Positions 25,862 through 34,151 of a stretch of DNA of 64,000 nt are shown here, one piece after another (positions within the stretch are counted from its first letter, which is position 1; each line of letters starts with the position of its first letter). The position numbers and the translations under genes are program-made. Origin of the DNA: Gulosibacter sp. 10 (lineage in GTDB: Bacteria > Actinomycetota > Actinomycetes > Actinomycetales > Microbacteriaceae). The notes beneath the pieces are model-generated. The model saw nothing but the letters and a program-made list of their open reading frames with translations. It did not search any database and had not been told where the DNA came from. The DNA lies in NCBI RefSeq assembly GCF_900163695.1, contig NZ_FUIC01000011.1:62001-126000 (forward strand). Direction: 5' to 3'.

Positions 25862-26323
25862 ATGCGCGTCCCGGAAGCGCTCGAGGCGCTCATGCGCGAG
25901 GCGCTGGGCGAGGCTGAGCTGGCCCCCGAGACGGGGGACCTCCCCATCGGCGCGCTCGTGGTCGACGCGGGTGGCCGCATCCTCGGCCGCGGCCGCAACC
26001 GGCGCGAGGCGGACGCGGACCCCACGGCGCACGCCGAGATCCTCGCGATCCGGGAGGCGAGCGCCGCGCTCGGCTCCTCGCGGCTCGACGGGATGACGCT
26101 CGTCACGACGCTCGAGCCCTGCGCGATGTGCGCGGGGGCGGCGCTCACGGCCCGCATCGGGCGCGTCGTCTTCGGCGCCTGGGACGACAAGGCGGGAGCC
26201 GCCGGCTCGCGCTACGACCTGCTGCGCGATCGGCGGCTCCCGCTCGCCGCGGAGGTGGTGGGCGGAGTCCTCGAGGAGGAGTGCGCCGCGCCGCTGAGGG
26301 CGTTCTTCCGCGACTCGCCCTAG
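25862..26323 (+). CDS. tadA: tRNA adenosine(34) deaminase
   Basis: 153 residues from the ATG at 25862, chosen for AGGAG four nt upstream (25853-25857); the ATG at 25847 is a weaker alternative. Zinc deaminase motif: HAE at residues 57-59 and PCAMC with C87 and C90. It converts A34 to inosine in tRNA-Arg(ACG), which is encoded at 7195 in this window. The final [32 protein letters not shown] is the helical C-terminus typical of TadA. Confidence 0.94.
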   Translation: MRVPEALEALMREALGEAELAPETGDLPIGALVVDAGGRILGRGRNRREADADPTAHAEILAIREASAALGSSRLDGMTLVTTLEPCAMCAGAALTARIGRVVFGAWDDKAGAAGSRYDLLRDRRLPLAAEVVGGVLEEECAAPLRAFFRDSP

Positions 26324-26341
26324 CGGCGCCCCGGGGCGGGG

Positions 26342-26656
26342 TCAGTCCCAGGAGCGGATGACGATGGACTCGGTCGGGACGTCCTCGCGGCTGGGCTCGG
26401 TGAAGTCGGGCTCGACGAAGACGGGGGTGTCGGCGCCCGCCACGCCGCGCACGAGGCTGCGCAGCTCGGCGAGCAGCGGCGGCACGGCGTTGAGGTCCGA
26501 CACGTTGACGATCGAGGCGCGAACGCCGACGGAGGAGATGGTGATCTCGTCCTGGGCGCCGCGCAGCTGCTCGACCTGCACCTGGAGCACCTCGCCGACG
26601 TATGCGCTCGTGAGGAGGGCGGTGCGGATTTCCGCGGCAGGGCTGGACTGTGACAT
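26342..26656 (-). CDS. Small conserved hypothetical protein
   Basis: 104 residues from the ATG at 26656 (MSQSSPAAEIRTALLTSAYVG), preceded by GGGGAG; a second ATG at 26668 is less well placed. Predicted alternating strands and helices (DEITISSVGVRASIVNVSDLNAVPPLLAELRSLVRG) with no cysteine or membrane segment. No family is recognised. It sits between tadA (convergent) and proC (divergent). Compact and clean in codon use, so likely expressed. Confidence 0.65.
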   Translation of the reverse strand: MSQSSPAAEIRTALLTSAYVGEVLQVQVEQLRGAQDEITISSVGVRASIVNVSDLNAVPPLLAELRSLVRGVAGADTPVFVEPDFTEPSREDVPTESIVIRSWD

Positions 26657-26812
26657 TTGGCTCCCCATGTAAAACGAACGAACTGGTGCAAAGCATACGA
26701 CGCCAGCCCGGGAGCGGCCCCGACGCGCGGGCCGGCGCCGCGGCCCCCGGCGGATGCGACGCGGGGCCGCGCCGCGCCCCTGACCGCGGACGGCGGCCCC
26801 TAGACTCGAAGG

Positions 26813-27691
26813 GTGACTTCTTCTGCAGCAGCTTCCACCAACGCCTCGGACTTCGAATTCCCCGTGATCGCGATGATCGGCACCGGCAACATGAACGGCG
26901 CCATCCTCGCCGGCCTGACGGCGGGGCGCGGCGACGGGGCCGAGCCCATCCGCGTCACGACGCGCTCGACGAAGAGCGCCGAGCAGTTCGCGGACGACGA
27001 CGCGGTCCTGGCCCGCGCGGCCGAGGACGACCCCGAGGCGAACCGCGAGGCGGTGCGCGGCGCCGGCGCCGTCATCCTCGGCGTCAAGCCGTACGCGATC
27101 GTCGACGCGCTCGAGGAGATCGCCCCGGCGCTCGACCCCGGCGCCGTGATCATCTCGGTCGCCGCCGGCGTCGAGCTCGCGACGATGGAGGCGCACCTCC
27201 CCGAGGGCGCGAAGATTGTGCGCGCGATGCCGAACACCCCCGCCACCATCGGCCTGGGCGCCACCGGCATCGCCGCGGGCCGTCACGCCGACGCCGAGGC
27301 CATGGCGCTCGCGCGGGCCATCTTCGAGTCCGTGGGCGCCGTGGTCGAGGTGCCCGAGTCGGGCATCGCCCTGGTCGGCGCCGTCTCCGGCTCGGGCCCC
27401 GCGCACGTGTACCTCCTCATCGAGCGGATGATCGAGGCCTCCGAGCGCATCGGGCTGTCGGAGGAGGACGCCCGCGCGCTCGTCGTGCAGACCTTCCGCG
27501 GCGCCGTCGAGATGGTCGCCCGGCACCCCGAGCTCGAGCCGGCCGAGCTGCGCCGGCGCGTGACGAGCCCGAACGGCACCACGGAGCAGTCGGTGCGCGT
27601 GCTCGTGGAGTCCGGCCTCGAGGACCGCTTCGAGGCGGCGCTGCGCGCGAACATCGCGCGCAGCGAAGAGCTCGCCGCCGAACACCGATGA
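26813..27691 (+). CDS. proC: Pyrroline-5-carboxylate reductase
   Basis: 292 residues from the GTG at 26813. Rossmann motif AMIGTGNMNGAIL near residue 20, VRAMPNTPATIGLGATG in the middle, and the catalytic/dimer segment AVSGSGPAHVYLLIERM. The C-terminal VTSPNGTTEQSVRVLVESGL is the family signature (TSPGGTT). Catalyses the last step of proline synthesis. Its stop overlaps the next start (ATGA), so it forms an operon with the DnaJ-like gene. Confidence 0.95.
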   Translation: MTSSAAASTNASDFEFPVIAMIGTGNMNGAILAGLTAGRGDGAEPIRVTTRSTKSAEQFADDDAVLARAAEDDPEANREAVRGAGAVILGVKPYAIVDALEEIAPALDPGAVIISVAAGVELATMEAHLPEGAKIVRAMPNTPATIGLGATGIAAGRHADAEAMALARAIFESVGAVVEVPESGIALVGAVSGSGPAHVYLLIERMIEASERIGLSEEDARALVVQTFRGAVEMVARHPELEPAELRRRVTSPNGTTEQSVRVLVESGLEDRFEAALRANIARSEELAAEHR

Positions 27692-29199
27692 GCCCCCTGC
27701 AGAGCTTCCCCGAGAACCTCTACGAGGTCCTCGGCGTCCCGCCCGCGGCGACCGACGAGGAGATCCGTCGCGCCGCGCGCCGCCGGCAGCGGGAGACGCA
27801 CCCCGACCTCGGGGGCGATGCGGGGGAGTTCACGCGGGTGCGCCTCGCGGTCGAGGTGCTCTCGAACCCGCAGCACCGGGCGCAGCACGACGCGTGGCTC
27901 GCGACCGAGCGCGGCGTGGTCACCCCGCCCCGACCCGACGGCGTGCGGCTGCGCAAGCAGCAGCACTCGGCGCGCTCGCGGCCGGGGCAGGCGCGGGCGC
28001 CGCGCTCCCCGTCCGGGGCGCCGGGCTCGAGCGAGGCCGCCTCCCGCGCGGCCGCCGGGCGCACGACGGCCGGCTCGGACGCGCCCGCCTTCGATCGCAT
28101 CCCCAAGCCGCCCGCGGACGCGCGGAAGATGGGCTGGTATCGGCGCGGCTGGCCCGAGCACCCCGACGTCTGGCCGGCCGAGCGGCCGACGCCGCCCGAG
28201 CCCACCGCCCGCGAGGGCCTGACGGTGCTGCCCTTCCTGGTGCTCGGCGTCGTGCTCATCGTCGCGCAGATCGTGCCGAGCTCGCCCTTCGCCACGAGCT
28301 GGTGGCCGGTCACGGTCGTGCTGTACCTGCTCGCCGCGCTCTGGATCCTGCTGCGCGCCGCGGGCCGCTTCTTCAACATCGCTCGGGTGCTCTACTGGGC
28401 GAGCCTCGCGGGCATCGCGCTGGGGGCCGCCGCGCTCTTCGTCCTGGCGATGATGCGCTTCTTCGACACCGGCGAGGGCGTGCTCATGCTCGCGATCCGC
28501 GCCGTGGTCTCGCTCGCGGGCGTGGGCCTCGCCTCGCTCGCGTGGTGGGGCCTCGGCCCGCGTACCCGCCGGATGGAGTTCGAGGGCATGCTCACCTCGC
28601 TCGCGAACGAGTCGGCCCCGCCGGTGCACTCGGATCAGCGCGTCTGGGGCGAGCCCGGCGCCACCGCGATGTCGCATTCGGCCCCGGGGGTCAACGCCGT
28701 GCGGCGCATGTGCGCGGAGCGGCTGGTCGGCGAGCGGCTCGCGCTGCTCGAACGGATGCCGGGCGTGCGCGTGATCCACGGGCTGCGGCTGCCCGGGGGC
28801 GACCGGGGCGTGGCGACGGTGTCGCACGCCGTGCTCGCCGGGCACCGGCTCGCGCTCATCGACGCCGTGCTGGGGCGCACGGGGACCTACGGGATCGACG
28901 GCCGCGGCCACATCGCCTGCGACGGCAAGCCGCTGCCGGCCTCGGCGCAGGAGTTCCCGCACCGGGTGGAGCGGATGCACGAGTACTTCGGCGATGTCGC
29001 CGAGGTCCGCGGCTGGCTCGCGATCGTGCCCGAGCGCTCCGGCGAGTTCTCGATCGACTTCGCCCGCACGTGGCGGCGGGTGCGCCCCGCATCGGTGGAG
29101 TCGCTGCTGCGCGAGGTGGGGGACTGGCTCGCCGCGGACGGCGCCGAGGTGGATCGGCTGCTGCTGCGCGACCTGCTCGAGCTGCGCGTCGAGGCGTGA
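27688..29199 (+). CDS. J-domain protein with four transmembrane helices
   Basis: 503 residues. Residues about 8-75 form a J domain with the HPD triad at 38-40 (QRETHPDLGG), which stimulates DnaK-type Hsp70 ATPases. A Pro/Ala/Arg-rich linker follows, then hydrophobic helices at about 177-196, 206-225, 234-259 and 265-290. The cytosolic C-terminal domain (about 320-500, RVIHGLRLPGGDRGVATVSHAVLAGHRLALIDAV) looks like a nuclease-related/NERD-type core by pattern, though I cannot confirm catalytic residues. Overlaps proC by four bases. Probably a membrane-tethered Hsp70 co-chaperone of unknown client. Confidence 0.75.
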   Translation: MSPLQSFPENLYEVLGVPPAATDEEIRRAARRRQRETHPDLGGDAGEFTRVRLAVEVLSNPQHRAQHDAWLATERGVVTPPRPDGVRLRKQQHSARSRPGQARAPRSPSGAPGSSEAASRAAAGRTTAGSDAPAFDRIPKPPADARKMGWYRRGWPEHPDVWPAERPTPPEPTAREGLTVLPFLVLGVVLIVAQIVPSSPFATSWWPVTVVLYLLAALWILLRAAGRFFNIARVLYWASLAGIALGAAALFVLAMMRFFDTGEGVLMLAIRAVVSLAGVGLASLAWWGLGPRTRRMEFEGMLTSLANESAPPVHSDQRVWGEPGATAMSHSAPGVNAVRRMCAERLVGERLALLERMPGVRVIHGLRLPGGDRGVATVSHAVLAGHRLALIDAVLGRTGTYGIDGRGHIACDGKPLPASAQEFPHRVERMHEYFGDVAEVRGWLAIVPERSGEFSIDFARTWRRVRPASVESLLREVGDWLAADGAEVDRLLLRDLLELRVEA

Positions 29200-29215
29200 C
29201 GCCGCCCGTAGGCGA

Positions 29216-29959
29216 TCAGGCGCCGGCGGGCGGCGCCGAGGCCGCCTCCTCCTCGAGGAGGAGGGCCAGCGCCTCGGCATGGGGGCTCACGTCCTGCGAG
29301 AGCCCCGCGAGCGAGAGGCAGCCGGTGGCGCCGGTCGAGGCCGTCGCGGCCACCCCGACCGCGGAGATGCCCCGGTTCACGTCCTGATCCGAGAAGACCC
29401 AGCCGCGCTCCCGCGTGCGCTCGGCGTCGGCGAGCAGCGCCTCGGGCGTCGCGATCGTGCGCTCGGTCGGCGTCTCGAACTCGCACGCGGCGAGGCGCTC
29501 CTCGACCGCGCCCTTCGGCGAGAGCGCGAAGAGCAGCCGGCCCGCCGCGCCGATGTTGAACGCGAAGTGCCGGCCGGGCCGGAGCGAGAGGACGACGAGG
29601 TTCGAGGCCGGCGCCCAGGCGATGCACGCCCCGCCCGTCGCGGTCGGGATGGAGAGGAAGGTCGTGTGCCCCGTCCGCTCGGCGATGTCCGGCAGCCGGT
29701 CGATCAGGCGCTGCCACTCCGGGAACGAGCCGGTGGTGGCGTCCGCCAGGTGCAGCCACCGCTCCGAGAGCCGCACGAGGCCGGTGTCGCGGTCGACGCG
29801 CACGAGGCCGATCGCGGCGAGGCCGTCGATGAGCCGGTACACGCTCGACCTCGGGGTGTTGATCTCCGAGGCGATGAGCGAGTAGCTGGCGGTGCCGATC
29901 TCGGAGAGCAGCGCGATGATCTGGTTCGCGTTGTCGAGCAGCTTGATGGGCTTAGCCAC
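29216..29959 (-). CDS. IclR-family transcriptional regulator
   Basis: 247 residues. N-terminal winged helix (about 5-65): KLLDNANQIIALLSEIGTASYSLIASEINTPRSSVYRLIDGLAAIGLV. The C-terminal GAF-like effector domain shows WAPASNLVVLSLRPGRHFAFNIGAAGRLLFA and ERGWVFSDQDVNRGISAVGVAA, typical IclR signatures. Its start overlaps the stop of the upstream IclR gene by 8 bp, so the two are cotranscribed. Likely controls the adjacent sugar-acid cluster; effector unknown. Confidence 0.88.
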   Translation of the reverse strand: MAKPIKLLDNANQIIALLSEIGTASYSLIASEINTPRSSVYRLIDGLAAIGLVRVDRDTGLVRLSERWLHLADATTGSFPEWQRLIDRLPDIAERTGHTTFLSIPTATGGACIAWAPASNLVVLSLRPGRHFAFNIGAAGRLLFALSPKGAVEERLAACEFETPTERTIATPEALLADAERTRERGWVFSDQDVNRGISAVGVAATASTGATGCLSLAGLSQDVSPHAEALALLLEEEAASAPPAGA

Positions 29960-30749
29960 GCGCGGACCCCCTCTGCGCCTCGTGCGCCGGGACGCCGTCG
30001 GGCTCGGGCGCCCAGCCCAGCAGCTCGCTGCACTCGCGCCCCGCGCCGATCACCATCTCGACGAGGTCCTCGCGCCCGATCACGTCGTCGCGGAGCCCGC
30101 CGACGCTGAGCCCGGCGACCACGCGGCCGTGGTGGTCGAAGATGGGCACGGCCACGCCGCCCACGCCGCGGGTGACGTCGCCGTCGGTGGTGACGAAGCC
30201 GCGCTCGCGGTAGGCGGCGATCTTCGACTCCACGAGCCGCCGGTGCTCGGGCGGCGGATCCAGCCGGCGGAGGACCTCGGAGGTCTCCCGATCGGGCATG
30301 GCCGCGAGGATCGCGACGGGGGCGCCGCCGGAGACGAGCGGCATGGAGCTGCCGAGCGTCATGTCGAGCGAGCGCACGCCGTGCCCGGCTAGTCGCTCGA
30401 TGCAGGTGGCGTTGAGCCCGGAGGGGAGGCAGAGGTAGACGGTGAGCATCGTGCGGTCCCGCATGCCCATGAGGATGGGCGAGAACAGCGCGCGCATGTC
30501 GAGGGTGTCGAAGAACGCGGAGCCGGCCGCGAGCATCCGCAGCCCCAGGCGGTAGGCGCCCCGGGTGCTGCCGTGCATGACCCAGTCGAGCTGCAGCAGG
30601 GTGCGGATGAGGCGGTAGACGGAGCTCACGGGCTCGTCCAGGCGCTCGGCGATCTCGCTCGCCGTCAGCTCCCCGCCCTCGAGTGCGGTGACGACCGCGT
30701 TCGCCTTGTCGAGGATCTCGAGACGCTGACGGGGGTCGGGAGTGGCCAT
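29952..30749 (-). CDS. IclR-family transcriptional regulator
   Basis: 265 residues. Winged helix: LDKANAVVTALEGGELTASEIAERLDEPVSSVYRLIRTLLQLDWV. Effector domain: CIERLAGHGVRSLDMTLGSSMPLVSGGAPVAILAAM, and YRERGFVTTDGDVTRGVGGVAVPIFDHHGRVVAGLSVGG, the standard IclR C-terminus. It is first of two tandem, overlapping IclR genes and divergent from an SDR gene with a 17-bp palindrome in between. The two regulators differ considerably, so they may bind different effectors or form heteromers. Confidence 0.9.
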   Translation of the reverse strand: MATPDPRQRLEILDKANAVVTALEGGELTASEIAERLDEPVSSVYRLIRTLLQLDWVMHGSTRGAYRLGLRMLAAGSAFFDTLDMRALFSPILMGMRDRTMLTVYLCLPSGLNATCIERLAGHGVRSLDMTLGSSMPLVSGGAPVAILAAMPDRETSEVLRRLDPPPEHRRLVESKIAAYRERGFVTTDGDVTRGVGGVAVPIFDHHGRVVAGLSVGGLRDDVIGREDLVEMVIGAGRECSELLGWAPEPDGVPAHEAQRGSARG

Positions 30750-30788
30750 ACCAAATCATTGCACGCGGTGCGGCGCGGTGTTACGTTT

Positions 30789-30805
30789 CTATTGTCACCC
30801 AATAG
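30789..30805. promoter_or_regulatory. Candidate IclR operator
   Basis: The palindrome CTATTG-TCACC-CAATAG in the divergent region between the IclR (30749) and SDR (30894) starts. A related sequence, ATTATCACCTATTG, lies at 33156-33169 in the other divergent region of this cluster. Confidence 0.6.
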
Positions 30806-30893
30806 ACAGGGTGTCTACTGAGCGGCAATTCACGGCCGCCGCTTCGCACGACGGACGTGCGGGGCGCAGTACGACGAGAATCGAGGATGATGC

Positions 30894-31676
30894 ATGCGTA
30901 CTCCAACTGACTCAGTGATCGCGATCTCCGGCGGCGCCAGCGGGATCGGCCTGGCCACGGCCCGGCTGCTCGCCGAGGAGGGCAACCGCATCGCGGTGCT
31001 CGACCTCGACGGCGGCAAGAGCGAGGCGGCCGCGGCGTCGCTCCCGGGCGAGGGGCACCTCGGCGTCGCGACGGACGTGACCTCCACCGAGTCCGTGACC
31101 GCCGCATTCGACGCGATCCGCGCGCGCCACGGCCGCCTCGACGGGATCGTCGCGGCCGCGGGCATCGTCGACCCCTCGCCCTCCGCGACGGTCACCGACC
31201 AGAGCCTGCAGCGGCTCATCGACATCCACCTCATGGGCGCCATCCGCATGGCGAGGGGCGCGTACCCGCTCCTGAGCGAGTCCGGCGGCGGCTCGATCGT
31301 GTGCCTCTCCTCGATGGGCGCCCGGCTCGGCGTCGCGGAGCGGCTCGGCTACAACGTGGCGAAGACCGGCGTCGAGGGCATGGTCCGCACGCTCGCGGTC
31401 GAGTGGGTGCCCGCGGGCATCCGGGTCAACGCGGTGGCGCCGGCCTGGGTGAAGACGCCGGCGATCGCGGGCCTCATCGACTCCGGGTTCCTCGACCCGG
31501 AGCCGGTGGAGTCGCGGACGCCGCTCGGCCGGTTCGCCGACCCGGAGGAGATCGGGCAGGTGATAGCGTTCCTGCTCTCGCCCGCCTCCTCCTACGTGAC
31601 GGGGCAGTCGGTCACGGTGGACGGCGGCATGACCATCCACTTCCCGCTGCCGAAGGCCGAGCGGCAGCCGGCCTAG
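30894..31676 (+). CDS. Short-chain dehydrogenase/reductase
   Basis: 260 residues. NAD(P)-binding ISGGASGIGLATARLL near residue 10 (T-G-x-x-x-G-x-G type), a catalytic Ser in CLSSMGARLG, and the Y-x-x-x-K motif YNVAKTGVEGM. DLDGG at the end of strand 2 suggests NAD preference. The C-terminus ends with VTGQSVTVDGGMT, typical of classical SDRs. Probably oxidises a sugar acid or polyol hydroxyl in this cluster. Its stop codon and that of the opposing ABM gene share the palindrome CTAG. Confidence 0.88.
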   Translation: MRTPTDSVIAISGGASGIGLATARLLAEEGNRIAVLDLDGGKSEAAAASLPGEGHLGVATDVTSTESVTAAFDAIRARHGRLDGIVAAAGIVDPSPSATVTDQSLQRLIDIHLMGAIRMARGAYPLLSESGGGSIVCLSSMGARLGVAERLGYNVAKTGVEGMVRTLAVEWVPAGIRVNAVAPAWVKTPAIAGLIDSGFLDPEPVESRTPLGRFADPEEIGQVIAFLLSPASSYVTGQSVTVDGGMTIHFPLPKAERQPA

Positions 31677-31987
31677 ATCGCGGGCTGGGCGAAGGTCATC
31701 GCGACCTCGTCGCAGATCGCCACCGAGCGCCTCGCCACCCGCTCGGCGATCCGCCCGAGGATGATCTCCCGGAAATGGGCGGTCTCCCGATGCGCCGCGA
31801 GGTGCTCGGGGGACCGCCAGCCCTCGATGAGCACGATCTGATCGGGGCGCTCCTGCGGCTGCAGCACGATGAAGTACTCGCAGCCCTCCTCGGCGATCGT
31901 CGCGAGGCGCGCGGGCTCGAGCAGCTCGAGGACGGCGCCCCGGTCGCCCGGGGCGCATTCGTAGGTGGCGAGGGTGGTCACGGTCAT
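31673..31987 (-). CDS. Antibiotic biosynthesis monooxygenase (ABM) domain protein
   Basis: 104 residues from the ATG at 31987. The ferredoxin-like ABM fold is suggested by VTTLATYECAPGDRGAVLELLEP, YFIVLQPQERPDQIVLIEGWRSPEHLAAHRETAHFREII. Such proteins are small dimeric oxygenases, heme-degradation enzymes or, often, mutarotase-like accessory proteins in sugar clusters. Start overlaps the enolase-superfamily gene stop by 4 bp (ATGA), showing translational coupling. Role in the cluster unknown. Confidence 0.8.
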   Translation of the reverse strand: MTVTTLATYECAPGDRGAVLELLEPARLATIAEEGCEYFIVLQPQERPDQIVLIEGWRSPEHLAAHRETAHFREIILGRIAERVARRSVAICDEVAMTFAQPAI

Positions 31988-33117
31988 TCGGCGCGCCTCG
32001 TCTCCGTGCGCGCCGACCAGCCCTCGACGCGCTCGAGGTCGAGGTCGAACGAGAGCCCGGGCGCGGTCGGGCGCGCGAGCACGCCCCGCTCGACGTCGCG
32101 GAAGACCGAGCCGGTCGTGAGCTTGAACGAGGTCTCGAACGGGCGGTCCTCGGGGAAAGCCTCGACGTAGGGCATCGCGTCGGAGGCGTAGCTGAAGTGC
32201 TGGTGCACGTAGGGGTGGGCGTGGCCCGAGACGGGGATGCCCATCTGGCGCGCGGCGCCGATCACATCCTGCGTGGGCTGGATGCCGCCGAGCGTGGTGG
32301 CGTCCACGCGGAGCACGTCGACGGCGCGCTGCTGCACGAGCTCGATGAGCGCCTGCGGGTCGGTGACGTCGTCGCCCGAGCCGATCGGCACCGGCGAGGA
32401 CTCGGTGAGCGGGCGCAGCAGGTCGAGCCGGTGGTGGGGGAAGGGGTCCTCGAGCCACGCGATGCCGAACTCGGCGAGGCGCTCGGCCATCCACTGCGCG
32501 TTGCGCAGGTCGTGCCACGAGCCGTTCACGTCCACGACCAGCTCGAGCTCGCCCCGCTGGCCCTCGCGGATGAGGCGGAGGCGCTCGAAGAGCTGGGACG
32601 GGTCCTTGTAGCCGGCCGCCTCGAGCTTGATGGCGCCGTAGCCCTCGGCCGCGCGCGCGAGCAGGCGGTCCGCGAACTCGCGATCGCTCTCGCCGGGGAT
32701 CTCGTACCCCTCGACGAGCAGCACGGGCGCCTCCTCGGGGCCGCCGCCGAGCACCTGCCAGAGCGGGGCGCCGAGCATCTTGCCGCGGATGTCCCACAGT
32801 GCCAGGTCGACCAGCGAGCGGGCCTGCGCGAGCATGCCGGTCTGGTCGAGGAAGGCGTGCGCGCCGCGGGAGCGCGACTGGAACCCCTCGACGTCCATGG
32901 CGTCGAAGCCGAGGACGCTCTGCGACAGCATGTCCTGCGCGACCACGTCGAGCGGCGCGCCGCGGTTGAGACCGATCGCGTTGCCGATGACGCCCTCGTC
33001 GGTCGTGAGCCGCACCACGACGCAGTCGCGGTGCGTGATCGTATTCCACTTGAAGCGGATGGGGTTGTCGAGCGGGACCCGGCTCCACCAGGTCGTCATT
33101 TCGGCGATCTTCGCCAT
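31984..33117 (-). CDS. Enolase-superfamily dehydratase (mandelate racemase group)
   Basis: 377 residues from the ATG at 33117 (AGGGAG upstream); the frame is open nine codons further. Residue K164 (GAIKLEAAGY) fits the base at the end of barrel strand 2. Metal ligands: D196 (VVDVNGS), E223 (WLEDPFP) and D249/D250 (GSGDD). D272 and H299/H301 (SGHAHPYVHQHF) fit the His-Asp dyad of the mandelate racemase subgroup. Members dehydrate acid sugars to 2-keto-3-deoxy acids. Neighbouring SDRs, MHS transporter and idonate-type ADH support an aldonate or uronate substrate. Specificity unknown. Confidence 0.85.
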   Translation of the reverse strand: MAKIAEMTTWWSRVPLDNPIRFKWNTITHRDCVVVRLTTDEGVIGNAIGLNRGAPLDVVAQDMLSQSVLGFDAMDVEGFQSRSRGAHAFLDQTGMLAQARSLVDLALWDIRGKMLGAPLWQVLGGGPEEAPVLLVEGYEIPGESDREFADRLLARAAEGYGAIKLEAAGYKDPSQLFERLRLIREGQRGELELVVDVNGSWHDLRNAQWMAERLAEFGIAWLEDPFPHHRLDLLRPLTESSPVPIGSGDDVTDPQALIELVQQRAVDVLRVDATTLGGIQPTQDVIGAARQMGIPVSGHAHPYVHQHFSYASDAMPYVEAFPEDRPFETSFKLTTGSVFRDVERGVLARPTAPGLSFDLDLERVEGWSARTETRRAE

Positions 33118-33280
33118 CGGGCACTCCCTTGTGTGATGCTGCACTGGACTTTGAAATTATCACCTATTGCGCACATCGTCCATCCTGTGCCAATATCTCC
33201 ATGTCGCAGACGAGGGCCGCAGATTTCGGATCGGTACCCGGAACCCGACACCGATACGGCCTACGCCAAAGGAGGCAGAC

Positions 33281-34078
33281 ATGAAACTGGATTCGCATCA
33301 GCGCGAACTCGGCAACGTCGAGGGGCGCACGGCGCTCGTCACGGGCGCATCGAGCGGGATGGGCGCGGCGATCGCGCAGACGCTCGTGCAAAAGGGCGCC
33401 CGCGTGCACGCGGTGGCGCGCCGCGAGGAGGAGCTCAGGGCGGTGGGCGGCGAGTACGTCGAGTCGGGACGGTTCGTGCCCCACTCCCTCGACGTGTCCG
33501 ACCGCGACGCCGTGCAGGCGCTGCTCGACGAGCTCGCCGAGAACGACCCCATCGACACGCTCGTGATCGCCGCCGGGCGCAACATCAACCCGCGCACCTT
33601 CGGGGACGTGGAGTTCGACGCCTGGGACGACCTCATCGACGTCAACCTCAACGGCGCCTTCTACTTCCTCCGCGGCGCGCTGCCGCAGCTGCGCGAGAAC
33701 GCGGGCGACGCGGTGCTCATCTCGAGCGTCGCGGCGCTCTGGCCCGACCACTCCGGCGCCGCCTACCAGGCGTCGAAAGCGGGCATGATCGGCCTCGCCC
33801 GCGGTGCGGCCCGCGACGAGCACGCCCAGGGCGTGCGCATCACGAGCATCCTGCCGGGCGTCGTGAACACCCCGATCCTCGACCGCCGCCCGACCCCGCC
33901 GCCGCAGGAGATGCGCCGCTGGTTCATCCAGCCCGAGGACGTCGCCCAGGCGACGCTCGCCGCGATCACGATCCCCGGACGCACGACCGTCTCGGAGATC
34001 ACCCTCACCGCCACCCGCCTGCAGTCGATCGGCAACACGCAGCAGGCCACGCCCGTGCTCCCCGAGGGGCTCGAGTAA
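33281..34078 (+). CDS. Short-chain dehydrogenase/reductase
   Basis: 265 residues from the ATG at 33281 with AAAGGAGG just upstream (33268-33275). ALVTGASSGMGAAIAQTL is the TGxxxGxG cofactor site, followed by HAVARREEEL, whose Arg residues suggest NADP. IDTLVIAAGRN, a catalytic Ser in VLISSVAAL and YQASKAGMIGLARG complete the classical SDR pattern. It starts the plus-strand half of the sugar-acid island, 164 bp from the divergent enolase gene, and is followed by a hairpin and the transporter. Confidence 0.88.
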   Translation: MKLDSHQRELGNVEGRTALVTGASSGMGAAIAQTLVQKGARVHAVARREEELRAVGGEYVESGRFVPHSLDVSDRDAVQALLDELAENDPIDTLVIAAGRNINPRTFGDVEFDAWDDLIDVNLNGAFYFLRGALPQLRENAGDAVLISSVAALWPDHSGAAYQASKAGMIGLARGAARDEHAQGVRITSILPGVVNTPILDRRPTPPPQEMRRWFIQPEDVAQATLAAITIPGRTTVSEITLTATRLQSIGNTQQATPVLPEGLE

Positions 34079-34094
34079 CCACCCCATCCAACCG

Positions 34095-34121
34095 CTCGGC
34101 CCCGGGGAGACCGGGGCCGAG
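34095..34121 (+). terminator. Intercistronic hairpin
   Basis: CTCGGCCCCGG / CCGGGGCCGAG (34095-34105 and 34111-34121), 11-bp perfect stem, loop GGAGA, no T-run. It lies between the SDR and MHS transporter genes. Confidence 0.5.
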
Positions 34122-34151
34122 CACTCTCTACGACCTCAAAGGAGAGGTTCC

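Noticed and set aside
30750-30893. TTGT-N4-ACAA GntR operator near the IclR genes
   Set aside because: TTGTCACC is present, but the second half is not ACAA; the palindrome here is CTATTG-TCACC-CAATAG, a different motif.
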